Shown piece by piece: positions 28,048 to 36,636 of a DNA stretch of 64,000 nt (the stretch's first letter is position 1; each line of letters begins with the position of its first letter). The position numbers and the translations under genes are program-made. The stretch is from Calditrichota bacterium (lineage in GTDB: Bacteria; CLD3). The DNA lies in NCBI GenBank assembly GCA_008501735.1, contig QQUF01000002.1, positions 57,280 to 121,279 on the forward strand, given 5' to 3'. The notes under the pieces were generated by a model that saw only the letters and a program-made list of their open reading frames with translations, did not search any database and was not told where the DNA came from.

Positions 28048-29553
28048 TTAATTCATCGCTTCAGAGACAATCCGATTAGCATTTGCCATAATTGTAAATG
28101 TCAAAGAAACGGCTGGTAAATCAGGAAAAACCGAAGAATCACACAAATAAACATTTGGCAAAAATTCAGCACTTTCAGAAACATCTAAAAGATTTCCTTT
28201 GTAAGGAAAAGTTGACGAGTAATGAGAATTGGTCTTTTGTAAGATTGGAGAAACAGGAGGAATATAAAAACCATTTTTATTTACCGCATTTCTTACACTC
28301 TTCATCAATTCATTTATATTTTTATTGGACGCTTTATCAGCACCAGAAAAGTTTATTTCATCATTGACAAGTTCACAATTATAAGATTGTGATTCTTCTC
28401 CACTTACATAAAGTCTTGCCCAAAAGACTCGTGCTCTCGAATAAGAGACAAGCGACTTTACAACTTTCCAAATTGGCTCTGGAATATTGTATCGCCACAT
28501 ATAATCGAAGTTTGAATAAACTTGTGCTTGAGCAAATTTATAATCTTTTGATTTAGGTATAAATCCAAAAATTAAATTACAAAGTGAGACATATGGTTCA
28601 TTAACAACTTTATAATCCAGCTTTCCTAAATATAAAATTGGAAAGACATAAACAGCATTATCAGCCATTTTTTCCGATTTTGTTAGCCCTGTTGAACGTA
28701 AGACAATTTCTGTAGAATTTGGACAACCTGCACCTATAAAGATTTTAGAAAAACCTGAATAGGTCTCAACTTTATTTTCTGCAGAAACCGTAACTTTACC
28801 TTCTTCTACCCTTATTACTTTACCTTTTACAGTTTTTACTCTATCATCAGAAAGATATTTTTCTATTGTTTTCCTTGTGCTATAAATTGAATCGGAGAAG
28901 CAGCCAGCAAGACACTCACCACAATAGATACAAGAATTAACTTCACCTTCGCGAGTTTCTAAAGCTACGCGATTGGTTCCTGAAATTACTTGATAATTGT
29001 CTTCATTTTCAGATGTTGAATTAGTGCTTTCGTCAAGTTTATCAAACATTCTAGTGATTTTATAAGGAGGATTAGTAGCAAAGTTCTCACCGAAATAAGA
29101 ATCTAATTTATCATTTCTTGATGAAATCCCAATTAACTTGGATAACTCAGAATAGTAAGGGTTTAAATCTTTTCTACTTATATGCCAGTTTTCAAGTTCA
29201 TTATCAGTGAAAGCTAGGGAAGTTCCACCCCAATAATTTGTCAAACCGCCTAAAGACTTACTTTTAAATAAACCTGGTTTACCATCTAATTTATATTTTG
29301 CAAGTGGTTTAGTAAAATGTGTTTTAGGAGGTGGAAACTTGAAAGAAGTTTTAGACTTTATTTCAGAGTAAATTTCGTCATAAAATTTTTCAACTTTCAA
29401 TTCTGTCGCCTTAGCCAAGCTAGGAAAGTCTTCTTCTTCAAAGACATCAAAAACTGTGATTTCAATATTCTTTTTCTTAAGAAGAGCCGTAAGAATTCCT
29501 AAACCAGCTGCACCTGTTCCAATTACTGCAATTTTGGATTTTAAAAACTTCAT
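28048..29553 (-). CDS. GMC-like FAD-dependent oxidoreductase with four-cysteine motif
   Basis: The protein begins with an FAD-binding Rossmann segment (IAVIGTGAAGLGIL) and ends with CDSSVFPDLPAVSLTFTIMANANRI, the GMC C-terminal signature carrying the FAD-contacting Asp. Near residue 215 it has CIYCGECLAGC, a ferredoxin-like CxxCxxCxxxC spacing also seen in some bacterial GMC relatives. It should oxidise an alcohol, possibly of a sugar. I chose ATG 29553; a TTG one codon upstream is also possible. The downstream aminotransferase might use its product. Confidence 0.8.
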   Translation of the reverse strand: MKFLKSKIAVIGTGAAGLGILTALLKKKNIEITVFDVFEEEDFPSLAKATELKVEKFYDEIYSEIKSKTSFKFPPPKTHFTKPLAKYKLDGKPGLFKSKSLGGLTNYWGGTSLAFTDNELENWHISRKDLNPYYSELSKLIGISSRNDKLDSYFGENFATNPPYKITRMFDKLDESTNSTSENEDNYQVISGTNRVALETREGEVNSCIYCGECLAGCFSDSIYSTRKTIEKYLSDDRVKTVKGKVIRVEEGKVTVSAENKVETYSGFSKIFIGAGCPNSTEIVLRSTGLTKSEKMADNAVYVFPILYLGKLDYKVVNEPYVSLCNLIFGFIPKSKDYKFAQAQVYSNFDYMWRYNIPEPIWKVVKSLVSYSRARVFWARLYVSGEESQSYNCELVNDEINFSGADKASNKNINELMKSVRNAVNKNGFYIPPVSPILQKTNSHYSSTFPYKGNLLDVSESAEFLPNVYLCDSSVFPDLPAVSLTFTIMANANRIVSEAMN

Positions 29554-29563
29554 CAATTAAGAA

Positions 29564-30466
29564 TTATTCGTCTTTTCGCATCATAGTTACAGTGTGAGAA
29601 CTTCGCTTGATAATCAAATCTGCAATAAGTCCAATTGTAAAAAGGAAAAGAGTTGCTAATGGGAAAAGAATTGAACTTTGTGTTAAATTCTGGTAAATAA
29701 AAATATCTTTGTAAAGAAATCCACAAGAAATGAAAGTCAAAATTAGAATTAAAGGAGTAAAGAATTTGAATGGATTAAAATAGATTGCTATTCTAAGCAA
29801 TAATTTAAAAAAATTAATCGTGTCTTTAACAGGTTTGATCTTAGATTCCCCAACTCTTTCGAAGTAATCAATAGCGTAAAATTCTACTTCATATTCATCA
29901 CAAAGCATTCCCATTGTAATTGTAGTTGTAAAAGAAAATCCATTTGGATAAAGATGATAAAAATTAATAGCAGCTTCTTTATTGAAAACTCTTAGCCCTG
30001 AATTAATATCAGGAATTTTAACACCTGAGATATAACTTGCAAGCCCTTTAATAAAGAACTTTGGGACCTTTTTAATAAAAGGATACGATACATTCGCTCC
30101 TGTTCTAGCTCCGACAAGCATATCTAAACTATTTTTGAAATAATAATTTACTAACTCAGGAATTTTTTCATTTGGGTAAGTTCCATCAGCATCTGTAATA
30201 ACAATTGTCGAATACTTTGCACTTCTTAAGCCCGTTTTTAAAGAAGCTCCATAACCTCTATTTCTTTTATGATTTAGAAGTTTACACTTCGTAGGACAAG
30301 TTTCTAATTGTTTCCAAGTATTATCTGAAGAACCATCATTTATAGCAATAATTTCATACTCTTCAATATTGCTATTTTTTAATGAATTATCTATTTCAGC
30401 AATTGTTTCTTGAATTACTTTTTCTTCATTGTAAACAGGAATGAGAACTGTTATTCCTTTAGACAT
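29564..30466 (-). CDS. Glycosyltransferase family 2 with C-terminal membrane segments
   Basis: A 300-residue GT2 enzyme: VLIPVYNEEKVIQETI at residues 6-21, AINDGSSDNTW, and the TDADGTYP metal-binding motif near residue 92. Two hydrophobic C-terminal segments (residues 235-290) indicate a DPM1/DpgS-like polyprenyl-phosphate glycosyltransferase. It is ten bases upstream of the GMC oxidoreductase gene. It is the second such GT2 here (the other is at 14944), which fits with supply of lipid-linked sugars to the periplasm. Confidence 0.88.
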   Translation of the reverse strand: MSKGITVLIPVYNEEKVIQETIAEIDNSLKNSNIEEYEIIAINDGSSDNTWKQLETCPTKCKLLNHKRNRGYGASLKTGLRSAKYSTIVITDADGTYPNEKIPELVNYYFKNSLDMLVGARTGANVSYPFIKKVPKFFIKGLASYISGVKIPDINSGLRVFNKEAAINFYHLYPNGFSFTTTITMGMLCDEYEVEFYAIDYFERVGESKIKPVKDTINFFKLLLRIAIYFNPFKFFTPLILILTFISCGFLYKDIFIYQNLTQSSILFPLATLFLFTIGLIADLIIKRSSHTVTMMRKDE

Positions 30467-30482
30467 ATTTTAGAGCCTATTC

Positions 30483-32696
30483 TTAATTATTAATGTCATA
30501 TCCATTTAATGTCAAATCTAAGACTTGACAGATTTTATTAAATTCTTCAATTTCGTAATCGACTAAATTCTTTTTTTCTAATGGGTCAGAAAAAATGTTA
30601 AAAAGTTCAAAAGTAAAATACATTTGATTATATATTAGTTTATAACCACTTTTAGCATCAATGATAGAAAATTCTGAGTAATCTCCATCTAAAGAGTGGT
30701 AACATCTAGAAGACATTACATAATTCTTATGCGATATTTCTTTATTGTTTATTAAAGGAAGTAAACTTTTACCTTGTCTAAAACTATTAGATTTTAAATT
30801 GACCCCTAATAATTCAAAGATTGTTAAATACACATCATTTAATTCAACAAAATTTTCAACCATTTTGGGTTGAAAATTAGGAATGTAAAAACTTAAAGGA
30901 ACCCATATTAACTCTTCATAAAGAGAAACTCCGTGGAATAAGCCTCCATGATCTAATAATTCTTCTCCGTGGTCTGCAAAAACTACAACAACTGTATTCT
31001 GATAATATTTACTTTTAGAAAAATAATTCCAAAATTCTTTAAAATTATTATCAAAATATTTGACTTCACTATCATAATTTCCAACTAAAGATTGAGGAAA
31101 ACCAAATCCTCTATCCATATGAGGATAATGTGTATCACCTATAAATGCTGTAAATAGAAAGTTTTCTCTATCTTCTTCTAAAAGCCATTTTTTGATTTCA
31201 AAAAAGACATCTTTAGAGTCACTATCCTTAGTAAGATCATTTGGTGAACTTTCATAATCTAACATTTCAAATGGGATTTGAGTTATGATTGTATCTAAAG
31301 TTTCTTTAAATGGGCTTAATTGTGGTCTAATTGAATTGAAATCAACTTCCCTAAAGTGGTTATAACTCATCGCCCTCATAGGATGTATTGAAGCTCTTGT
31401 TCCTGAACCTTGGGCATAAGCCCTTGAGAAAGTTATACTTTCTTTTGTAAATTTTTTAAAATTAGGCAATAAATTATCATATTCACTCGATAAAACTCTG
31501 TCATTTCTCAACGCATCAACATGCAAGACTAACACGTTTTTAATTTCTTTTTCAGTATATACTTCCTCTTGAAAAAACTCTTCAATAAAATTTTTGTTAA
31601 ATTCAATTTTTGAGAAGTCACTCGTCAATAAATCACCACCTAATGAGTTTTCATCAAAACTATTATTTGGTATATCTTGAGCTCTTGGATGGATATTACT
31701 ATTCATAGGCTCACTGTCACCACCATCAAAGAAATGAGAATAACCATCACCATCAAAATCTGATATTTTTTGAAATTGTTGTATTGAAAACCTAACCAAT
31801 TCTGTATGTCTGAAAATAGCTGATTTGATTTTTCTATTACTAGGTAAATCAAAGTTTGAAAAAACTAAAAGTGCTAAAACAATAGGGATAAATATTCTTT
31901 TACGAATTAAAAAATCCTTTTTAACTATCCATTCTTTAAAAAAAGAAAGGAAAACTAATGTAGTAACCAAATAAACAACTTTCAGCGAAGTATGCAATAC
32001 ATGATATAAGTTTCTGTAAAGATAACTATCTACATAATAAAATACTATTACACCGAAGAAAAGTATCGTCACAATCACCTTTTGAAAAAGAACATTCTTA
32101 AGGTTTAAGCTATCTGAATAATTCTTAATCATAAACCTTATTACAAACGAGACAATACTTACTAAAAGAATTATCACTAAAAGAATTAAAATTACTCCTA
32201 TTTCGAGATTAAATGTTTCTCTAAAAAATAATCTTGTATTAGCAATTATAGAAATATCCATTAGAGAAACACGCAATGTCGCATAGGTATTGCTATTTTG
32301 GAAAAGTTTAAAAAGAGCAGTAAAAAAGGTGGAATTATCTTTTGATGATTTGAAAACAAAATTAAAAATGATTAAAGATAAAGAACTTATTGACACTCCT
32401 AATATCAGATAGAATTTCAGTTCAAATGACTTTAATGAATATTTTTCAGCAAAAAACTTATCATACACTATTTTAGTAAAACTATCCATAAGCCAAATAA
32501 AGCAGCCTAGGAAAAAACCGAAAATGATAGTTAGAGATGATATAGTTGCAAAATCATAAACTAAAAATCGCAATGATTCCAATAAGTTTAGGTTTAAATG
32601 TCCATACAGGAATATTCTATCAAAAGTTTCAACAAATGAAAGTAAAAAACCAGCTAGAAAACCTAAGAAAGTGTAACGTTCTATAAAAGAAGCCAT
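30483..32696 (-). CDS. Membrane-bound sulfatase-like (alkaline phosphatase superfamily) enzyme with acidic metal-binding-type linker
   Basis: About 737 residues: seven or so membrane segments (residues 10-285), a linker with DFDGDGYS, DGGDSE and IHPRAQDIPNNSFDEN (about 313-355), then a periplasmic sulfatase-fold domain with HVDALRNDR and ADHGEELLDHGGLFHG. The sulfatase CxPxR site is absent. The segment YAQGSGTRASIHP offers a Thr nucleophile, as in LtaS and EptA-type transferases, so phosphoglycerol or phosphoethanolamine transfer is as likely as sulfate hydrolysis. The linker resembles MopE-type calcium or metal motifs without cysteines. ATG 32696 was preferred to TTG 32702. Confidence 0.78.
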   Translation of the reverse strand: MASFIERYTFLGFLAGFLLSFVETFDRIFLYGHLNLNLLESLRFLVYDFATISSLTIIFGFFLGCFIWLMDSFTKIVYDKFFAEKYSLKSFELKFYLILGVSISSLSLIIFNFVFKSSKDNSTFFTALFKLFQNSNTYATLRVSLMDISIIANTRLFFRETFNLEIGVILILLVIILLVSIVSFVIRFMIKNYSDSLNLKNVLFQKVIVTILFFGVIVFYYVDSYLYRNLYHVLHTSLKVVYLVTTLVFLSFFKEWIVKKDFLIRKRIFIPIVLALLVFSNFDLPSNRKIKSAIFRHTELVRFSIQQFQKISDFDGDGYSHFFDGGDSEPMNSNIHPRAQDIPNNSFDENSLGGDLLTSDFSKIEFNKNFIEEFFQEEVYTEKEIKNVLVLHVDALRNDRVLSSEYDNLLPNFKKFTKESITFSRAYAQGSGTRASIHPMRAMSYNHFREVDFNSIRPQLSPFKETLDTIITQIPFEMLDYESSPNDLTKDSDSKDVFFEIKKWLLEEDRENFLFTAFIGDTHYPHMDRGFGFPQSLVGNYDSEVKYFDNNFKEFWNYFSKSKYYQNTVVVVFADHGEELLDHGGLFHGVSLYEELIWVPLSFYIPNFQPKMVENFVELNDVYLTIFELLGVNLKSNSFRQGKSLLPLINNKEISHKNYVMSSRCYHSLDGDYSEFSIIDAKSGYKLIYNQMYFTFELFNIFSDPLEKKNLVDYEIEEFNKICQVLDLTLNGYDINN

Positions 32697-32704
32697 ATTC
32701 AATT

Positions 32705-33424
32705 TTAATTTTTTCTTTTAATAATTAGAATTAAAAAACCACCAAAATTACCTAGAAAAGAGTCACATAATTTTCTTTCGAGAAAATCTATTATATTAGA
32801 AATAATTGGTATCTTATACAATTGAGCAACAACTGTGAAAATTCTAACCCCTCTAATCGCTTCAATATGAAAATCATTTCCAATTAACTTCTTAAGTTCA
32901 TTTTTCGAGTCGTAACGAGTCAATATCGCTTCGTCATCAAACTCTTTGGAAGTGTTAGTAGGGCTTTTAAGCATTTTAACTAAATAACGAATACTAGATT
33001 TGTTATAGAATTCAAGTATCATTACTCCATCCTTACTCAAAACTCTATCAAACTCCGAAAAGGCTTTTTTCATCTCCTTCACATGAGCTAATACCTTGAA
33101 AGAATACAAAAGATCAAAAGTATCATCTTTATAAGGTAGTGCTGTCAAATCACCTTGTAAGATTTTATTTAATTTTTTTGGTTTAGCTTTTTTTAACATT
33201 CCCAAGGAAATATCAATACCGAAGGAGTTTTTACACCTATCCTTAACTCTCTGCAGAATTAATCCTGTTCCACAGCCTAACTCAAGAACATTTGATGATT
33301 CTTTTAAATACTTATAAACTATTTGTGTTTCAAGATCATCAAGCATTTTATGGTAGCCTTTATGACGTTCAACCTCATAGCTTTCACTAAAGGCATCATA
33401 ATATTTGATATTTTTTTTATCCAT
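32705..33424 (-). CDS. Class I SAM-dependent methyltransferase
   Basis: A 239-residue methyltransferase with motif I VLELGCGTGLILQRV (near residue 45), a conserved Asp in GIDISLGML, and LTALPYKDDTFDLLYSFKVLAHV as the post-II/III region, the UbiE-like pattern. It probably methylates a sugar or lipid component of the glycan. It lies between a GT4 gene (immediately upstream) and the membrane sulfatase-like gene. The target is unknown. Confidence 0.85.
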   Translation of the reverse strand: MDKKNIKYYDAFSESYEVERHKGYHKMLDDLETQIVYKYLKESSNVLELGCGTGLILQRVKDRCKNSFGIDISLGMLKKAKPKKLNKILQGDLTALPYKDDTFDLLYSFKVLAHVKEMKKAFSEFDRVLSKDGVMILEFYNKSSIRYLVKMLKSPTNTSKEFDDEAILTRYDSKNELKKLIGNDFHIEAIRGVRIFTVVAQLYKIPIISNIIDFLERKLCDSFLGNFGGFLILIIKRKN

Positions 33425-34543
33425 TTAAATAAGTAATTCCTTATAAATTTTACGGTAATTTTCTGCCATAACTTTTGACGAGAAATTATTAATTACGTTT
33501 AATCTAGTTTTTGAGATAATATTTTTCTGTAAATTGGAGTCTGAAAAAAATAACTTAAATTTACTAATAAAGTCATTAAAATCATTTGGAGCGAATTTCA
33601 AGCCACATTTTTCTATTAAAATCTCATTTAGCGGTGCAAAGTCAGAGATTAAAATTGGAGTTTCTAAGTAAAGTGCTTCCAATAGGACAAGTGGAATATC
33701 CATTTTAGCAAAAAGTGAGTTTACAGGAAATATAACTAAATCTGCTGCTGCTAAAAGTTCTCTTATGTAATCTATTTCATTAAGGAAATGAACTCTTTTA
33801 GAAAGCCCTAGCTTGTCTACAACACTTTTTAAATTTGATTCAACTTTAAAATCTAGATGAGTTTTTATTCTACAAGCAGAAACAAAATTGCATTCAAAAT
33901 TAAGATTTTTGATTTCCCCGATAAAACTTGTTAAAATATTCTCACAATTGCTATAATGATAATCACCACAATATAGAATTAACTTTTCATCGTTAGACTT
34001 ATATTGCTTCTTTAACATATTTACTTTGAGAGTGTTAACTTCAACAGGAGTTTCTATGCCAGGATAAATAACTTCAACACCTTCTACTCCTAGGCTTTTT
34101 AATTTTTGAGCAGAATCTTTTGATAGAGCAACTACCTTATCAGCAAAAAGTAAATCTTTTATATTTGCAGTTTCATTAGGAAAACTTGTCAATGTTTGTA
34201 CTGTTTTCTTTTTTTGTAGTTTCGTTACTAGCTTACCAACAGAAGAAGTGAGTTTATTCGGAGTAAAGAAATAATGTTTCAATTCAATACTTTTTCCTAT
34301 TCCCAAAAGATAAATTAAGACTCTCAAATTTTGCAATAATGGAGGTGAAAGTTTCCCACTATCTTTATAAATTTGAATATCCCGTAAATGCTTACTTGAG
34401 AACTTCATTCCTGTCTTCGTCATTAACTTAAAAATAAATTCAGGGTTATTTTCTGCTATTTGATAGGCGAGATTTTTATTACTATCATTCCAAGGAGGAG
34501 TTAGAGGTTTGGATACAAATAAAATTTGTTTAGGAATCGTCAT
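33425..34543 (-). CDS. Glycosyltransferase family 4
   Basis: A GT-B enzyme of about 372 residues. The N-terminal ILFVSKPLTPPWNDSNKN is typical of GT4 acceptor domains, and the donor domain has LILYCGDYHYSNCENIL and IPLVLLEALYLETPILISD. An in-frame ATG at 34561 also exists. I prefer ATG 34543 because GGAG lies 12 bases ahead of it, and it still overlaps the polymerase gene by 14 bases. It probably adds a sugar of the repeat unit. Confidence 0.85.
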   Translation of the reverse strand: MTIPKQILFVSKPLTPPWNDSNKNLAYQIAENNPEFIFKLMTKTGMKFSSKHLRDIQIYKDSGKLSPPLLQNLRVLIYLLGIGKSIELKHYFFTPNKLTSSVGKLVTKLQKKKTVQTLTSFPNETANIKDLLFADKVVALSKDSAQKLKSLGVEGVEVIYPGIETPVEVNTLKVNMLKKQYKSNDEKLILYCGDYHYSNCENILTSFIGEIKNLNFECNFVSACRIKTHLDFKVESNLKSVVDKLGLSKRVHFLNEIDYIRELLAAADLVIFPVNSLFAKMDIPLVLLEALYLETPILISDFAPLNEILIEKCGLKFAPNDFNDFISKFKLFFSDSNLQKNIISKTRLNVINNFSSKVMAENYRKIYKELLI

Positions 34544-35939
34544 TTTGAATACCCACTCCATTTACAGAACTATCTTTATATATAATCATTTCTTGATTTT
34601 CATACCATCTTAATGCCAAATATACATAAGTTAACAAAAAATAAAGAGGTGTATTTGAGTATGTATAAATTAGAAAATCAGTAATGTTCATTATATAAAT
34701 ACAGAGTAAAGTTGTATAACCAATAACTGCATATTTTTTTATTTTTATATTTATCGAAAAAATTCTCGGGTATAAATATCTATGTAAGTTCCAAAGAAAA
34801 AGGATATAAAGCATTAGCCCAATCAATCCTTGTTTTTGAATTAACTCTGTCCAACCACTTTCTAAATAGTGTTGGCTATCAAAGAAACCACCGAATAATG
34901 GATTTTCTGAAAGCCAATAAGCAATTTCGTCAAATGCTAATTCTGAAAAGTGCCCACTAGAAGCATCTCTTAAGCCTTCTACGTTACCACCAATAATGGG
35001 ATTGATGACAGAAGTAGCACGCTCTGTTATAGCTTCTCCTGATATTATTGTTAAAGCTATACCTCCAATAAATAAAGCAAAAAAAGCTTTTTGATTAGCC
35101 ATAATGCCTTTAAAGACTAAAAATATACTTACACAAATCAAAGCCAAATAAGCATTTCGTGAAAGTGAAATTGCAACTATACCCAAACAAGATATTAAAG
35201 CTGTTATATGTATTTTCTTATTCTCCTTTTCAAAGTTAAAAAAATGTAAAAACATAAAGAACATTATAACAAAAAATGTCCCATATGAATTCTTATGCCC
35301 TAGCAATTTATTTACCCATATTGTATCACTTTCACTACCGATAGGTAAAACTTTAAAGGAAAAGTAAATTTCTAGTAAATAGAAAAAGCAAAATATACTT
35401 AGGTAAATTATAATTTTATTAAAAAATTCAATTTCTTTTTCTTCTTTTACATTCTTAAATATTTGACTTAGAATAAAAATTGTTTGAATTGGCACAATTA
35501 TAAAACTTAATAAATATGAATTAACTTGAGACCCAAACACAAAATCTAAATGTATCCAATATCTAAAGCAAAAAATTAAGTTTCCCAAAAAGCAGAATAA
35601 TAATATTATAGTATAACTTCGTTTAAAAAGACTTTTTCTGAATAATATACCTTTAGAAATGAAATGGTAAAAAAGAACAAGTGAAATTACATTAAAAGGG
35701 TCTAATACTGAAATATTCAATAAATTAATATTTAAAATATTTCTAAAGAACATACCTAGAATAAAGAAAATTACTACTGCTACATTATAATTTAGCAAAG
35801 CTATTGTTAATATACCGAATCCTAAGAATATTTCTGCCCCTTTTTCTATTCCCTCTTGAAGAATAAAAAAAGTTAGTAATAAGAAAATAATAGGTAGAAT
35901 AAATATAACAGAATTTTTGCTTGTTGAGGCTGTTCTCAT
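34530..35939 (-). CDS. O-antigen ligase/polymerase family protein (Wzy/WaaL-like)
   Basis: A 469-residue membrane protein with 11-12 hydrophobic segments and one larger extracytoplasmic region around residues 300-360, where conserved residues of the Wzy_C/WaaL family lie (GHKNSYGTFFVIMFF before it, PLFGGFFDSQHYLESGWTELIQKQG within it). It should polymerise or ligate flipped repeat units in the periplasm. It is the only polymerase-like gene in the window, although there are two flippases. The region before its ATG contains a strong hairpin at 35959-35996. Confidence 0.83.
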   Translation of the reverse strand: MRTASTSKNSVIFILPIIFLLLTFFILQEGIEKGAEIFLGFGILTIALLNYNVAVVIFFILGMFFRNILNINLLNISVLDPFNVISLVLFYHFISKGILFRKSLFKRSYTIILLFCFLGNLIFCFRYWIHLDFVFGSQVNSYLLSFIIVPIQTIFILSQIFKNVKEEKEIEFFNKIIIYLSIFCFFYLLEIYFSFKVLPIGSESDTIWVNKLLGHKNSYGTFFVIMFFMFLHFFNFEKENKKIHITALISCLGIVAISLSRNAYLALICVSIFLVFKGIMANQKAFFALFIGGIALTIISGEAITERATSVINPIIGGNVEGLRDASSGHFSELAFDEIAYWLSENPLFGGFFDSQHYLESGWTELIQKQGLIGLMLYILFLWNLHRYLYPRIFSINIKIKKYAVIGYTTLLCIYIMNITDFLIYTYSNTPLYFLLTYVYLALRWYENQEMIIYKDSSVNGVGIQNDDS

Positions 35940-35958
35940 CTATAAACCTTGATTAAGT

Positions 35959-35996
35959 TTATCAAGAGGAAATAAAAGTAATATCCCTCTTGATAA
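35959..35996 (-). other. 11-bp inverted repeat (hairpin) between DUF5989 and polymerase genes
   Basis: TTATCAAGAGG at 35959-35969 pairs perfectly with CCTCTTGATAA at 35986-35996, with a 16-base loop. It lies in the 67-base gap ahead of the polymerase gene. No T-run follows on either strand, so it does not look like a standard intrinsic terminator; an attenuator, RNA-processing or protein-binding site is possible. Confidence 0.6.
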
Positions 35997-36006
35997 CTCT
36001 AAACTT

Positions 36007-36165
36007 TTAAAATAATGCATAAATAAATGGAGCCATTGCAGAGCCTTGTGTCAAAACAATAAGTGCTGACAAAAGAACAAGCATCACAACTATTGGCATC
36101 AACCAATATTTTTTACGTTCTTTGAGGAAAGACATAAATTCCGCAAAAATAGATAGTTTGCTCAT
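36007..36165 (-). CDS. DUF5989 family small membrane protein
   Basis: A 52-residue protein that starts MSKLSIFAEFMSFLKERKKY, continues into one hydrophobic helix (about residues 23-42) and ends in a short GSAMAPFIYALF tail. This matches the DUF5989 pattern of tiny membrane proteins encoded next to SxtJ and NodU/CmcH-type carbamoyltransferases. Its ATG is immediately adjacent to the sxtJ-like stop codon. Its role is unknown; a helper for the membrane-bound carbamoylation complex is a guess. Confidence 0.82.
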   Translation of the reverse strand: MSKLSIFAEFMSFLKERKKYWLMPIVVMLVLLSALIVLTQGSAMAPFIYALF

Positions 36166-36615
36166 CTAAAATAACCTTTCGCAATTTGCTGGGTTAAATG
36201 GTTTTTCATCTCTTTTTATCCAATATGATTTTGGGCTTTTATCGTATTTCAAATCTAAAATATCCTTACCCATCATTTTGACAATCAGTCCAATTGGTGT
36301 AAATACTAAGAAAAAAAGTATCGTTAAAATCACTCTTGTCATCATCCAACCAAGAGTAAATGCTAACCCCATCCAAACTTTAAAGAATGGAGTTAGAACT
36401 TTTGGCAAAACAAGTCCCAAAAGTAAAAACAGAATTGAAGCACCACCAAAATAAATGTAGCCTTCACCACCAAAGTTCAAAAAATTAGGTGCTTCTTTCC
36501 ACCAAAGCAAACCTGCTATCAATCCCAAGACAACAAAAAATGTTATCCCGAATTTTCGTAATTCTTGAGAATTAACTTTTAAATGAGCTAATTCCGCTGC
36601 TATATCTTTAAACAT
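36166..36615 (-). CDS. SxtJ family membrane protein
   Basis: A 149-residue protein with about four hydrophobic segments (residues 25-42, 52-72, 77-92 and 95-118) and a conserved C-terminus (KYDKSPKSYWIKRDEKPFNP), the pattern of the SxtJ family named from saxitoxin clusters. It is found with carbamoyltransferases and DUF5989 in many glycan loci, exactly as here. Molecular function is not established. Confidence 0.82.
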   Translation of the reverse strand: MFKDIAAELAHLKVNSQELRKFGITFFVVLGLIAGLLWWKEAPNFLNFGGEGYIYFGGASILFLLLGLVLPKVLTPFFKVWMGLAFTLGWMMTRVILTILFFLVFTPIGLIVKMMGKDILDLKYDKSPKSYWIKRDEKPFNPANCERLF

Positions 36616-36636
36616 TTATTAATAATCTCCTAAGGG

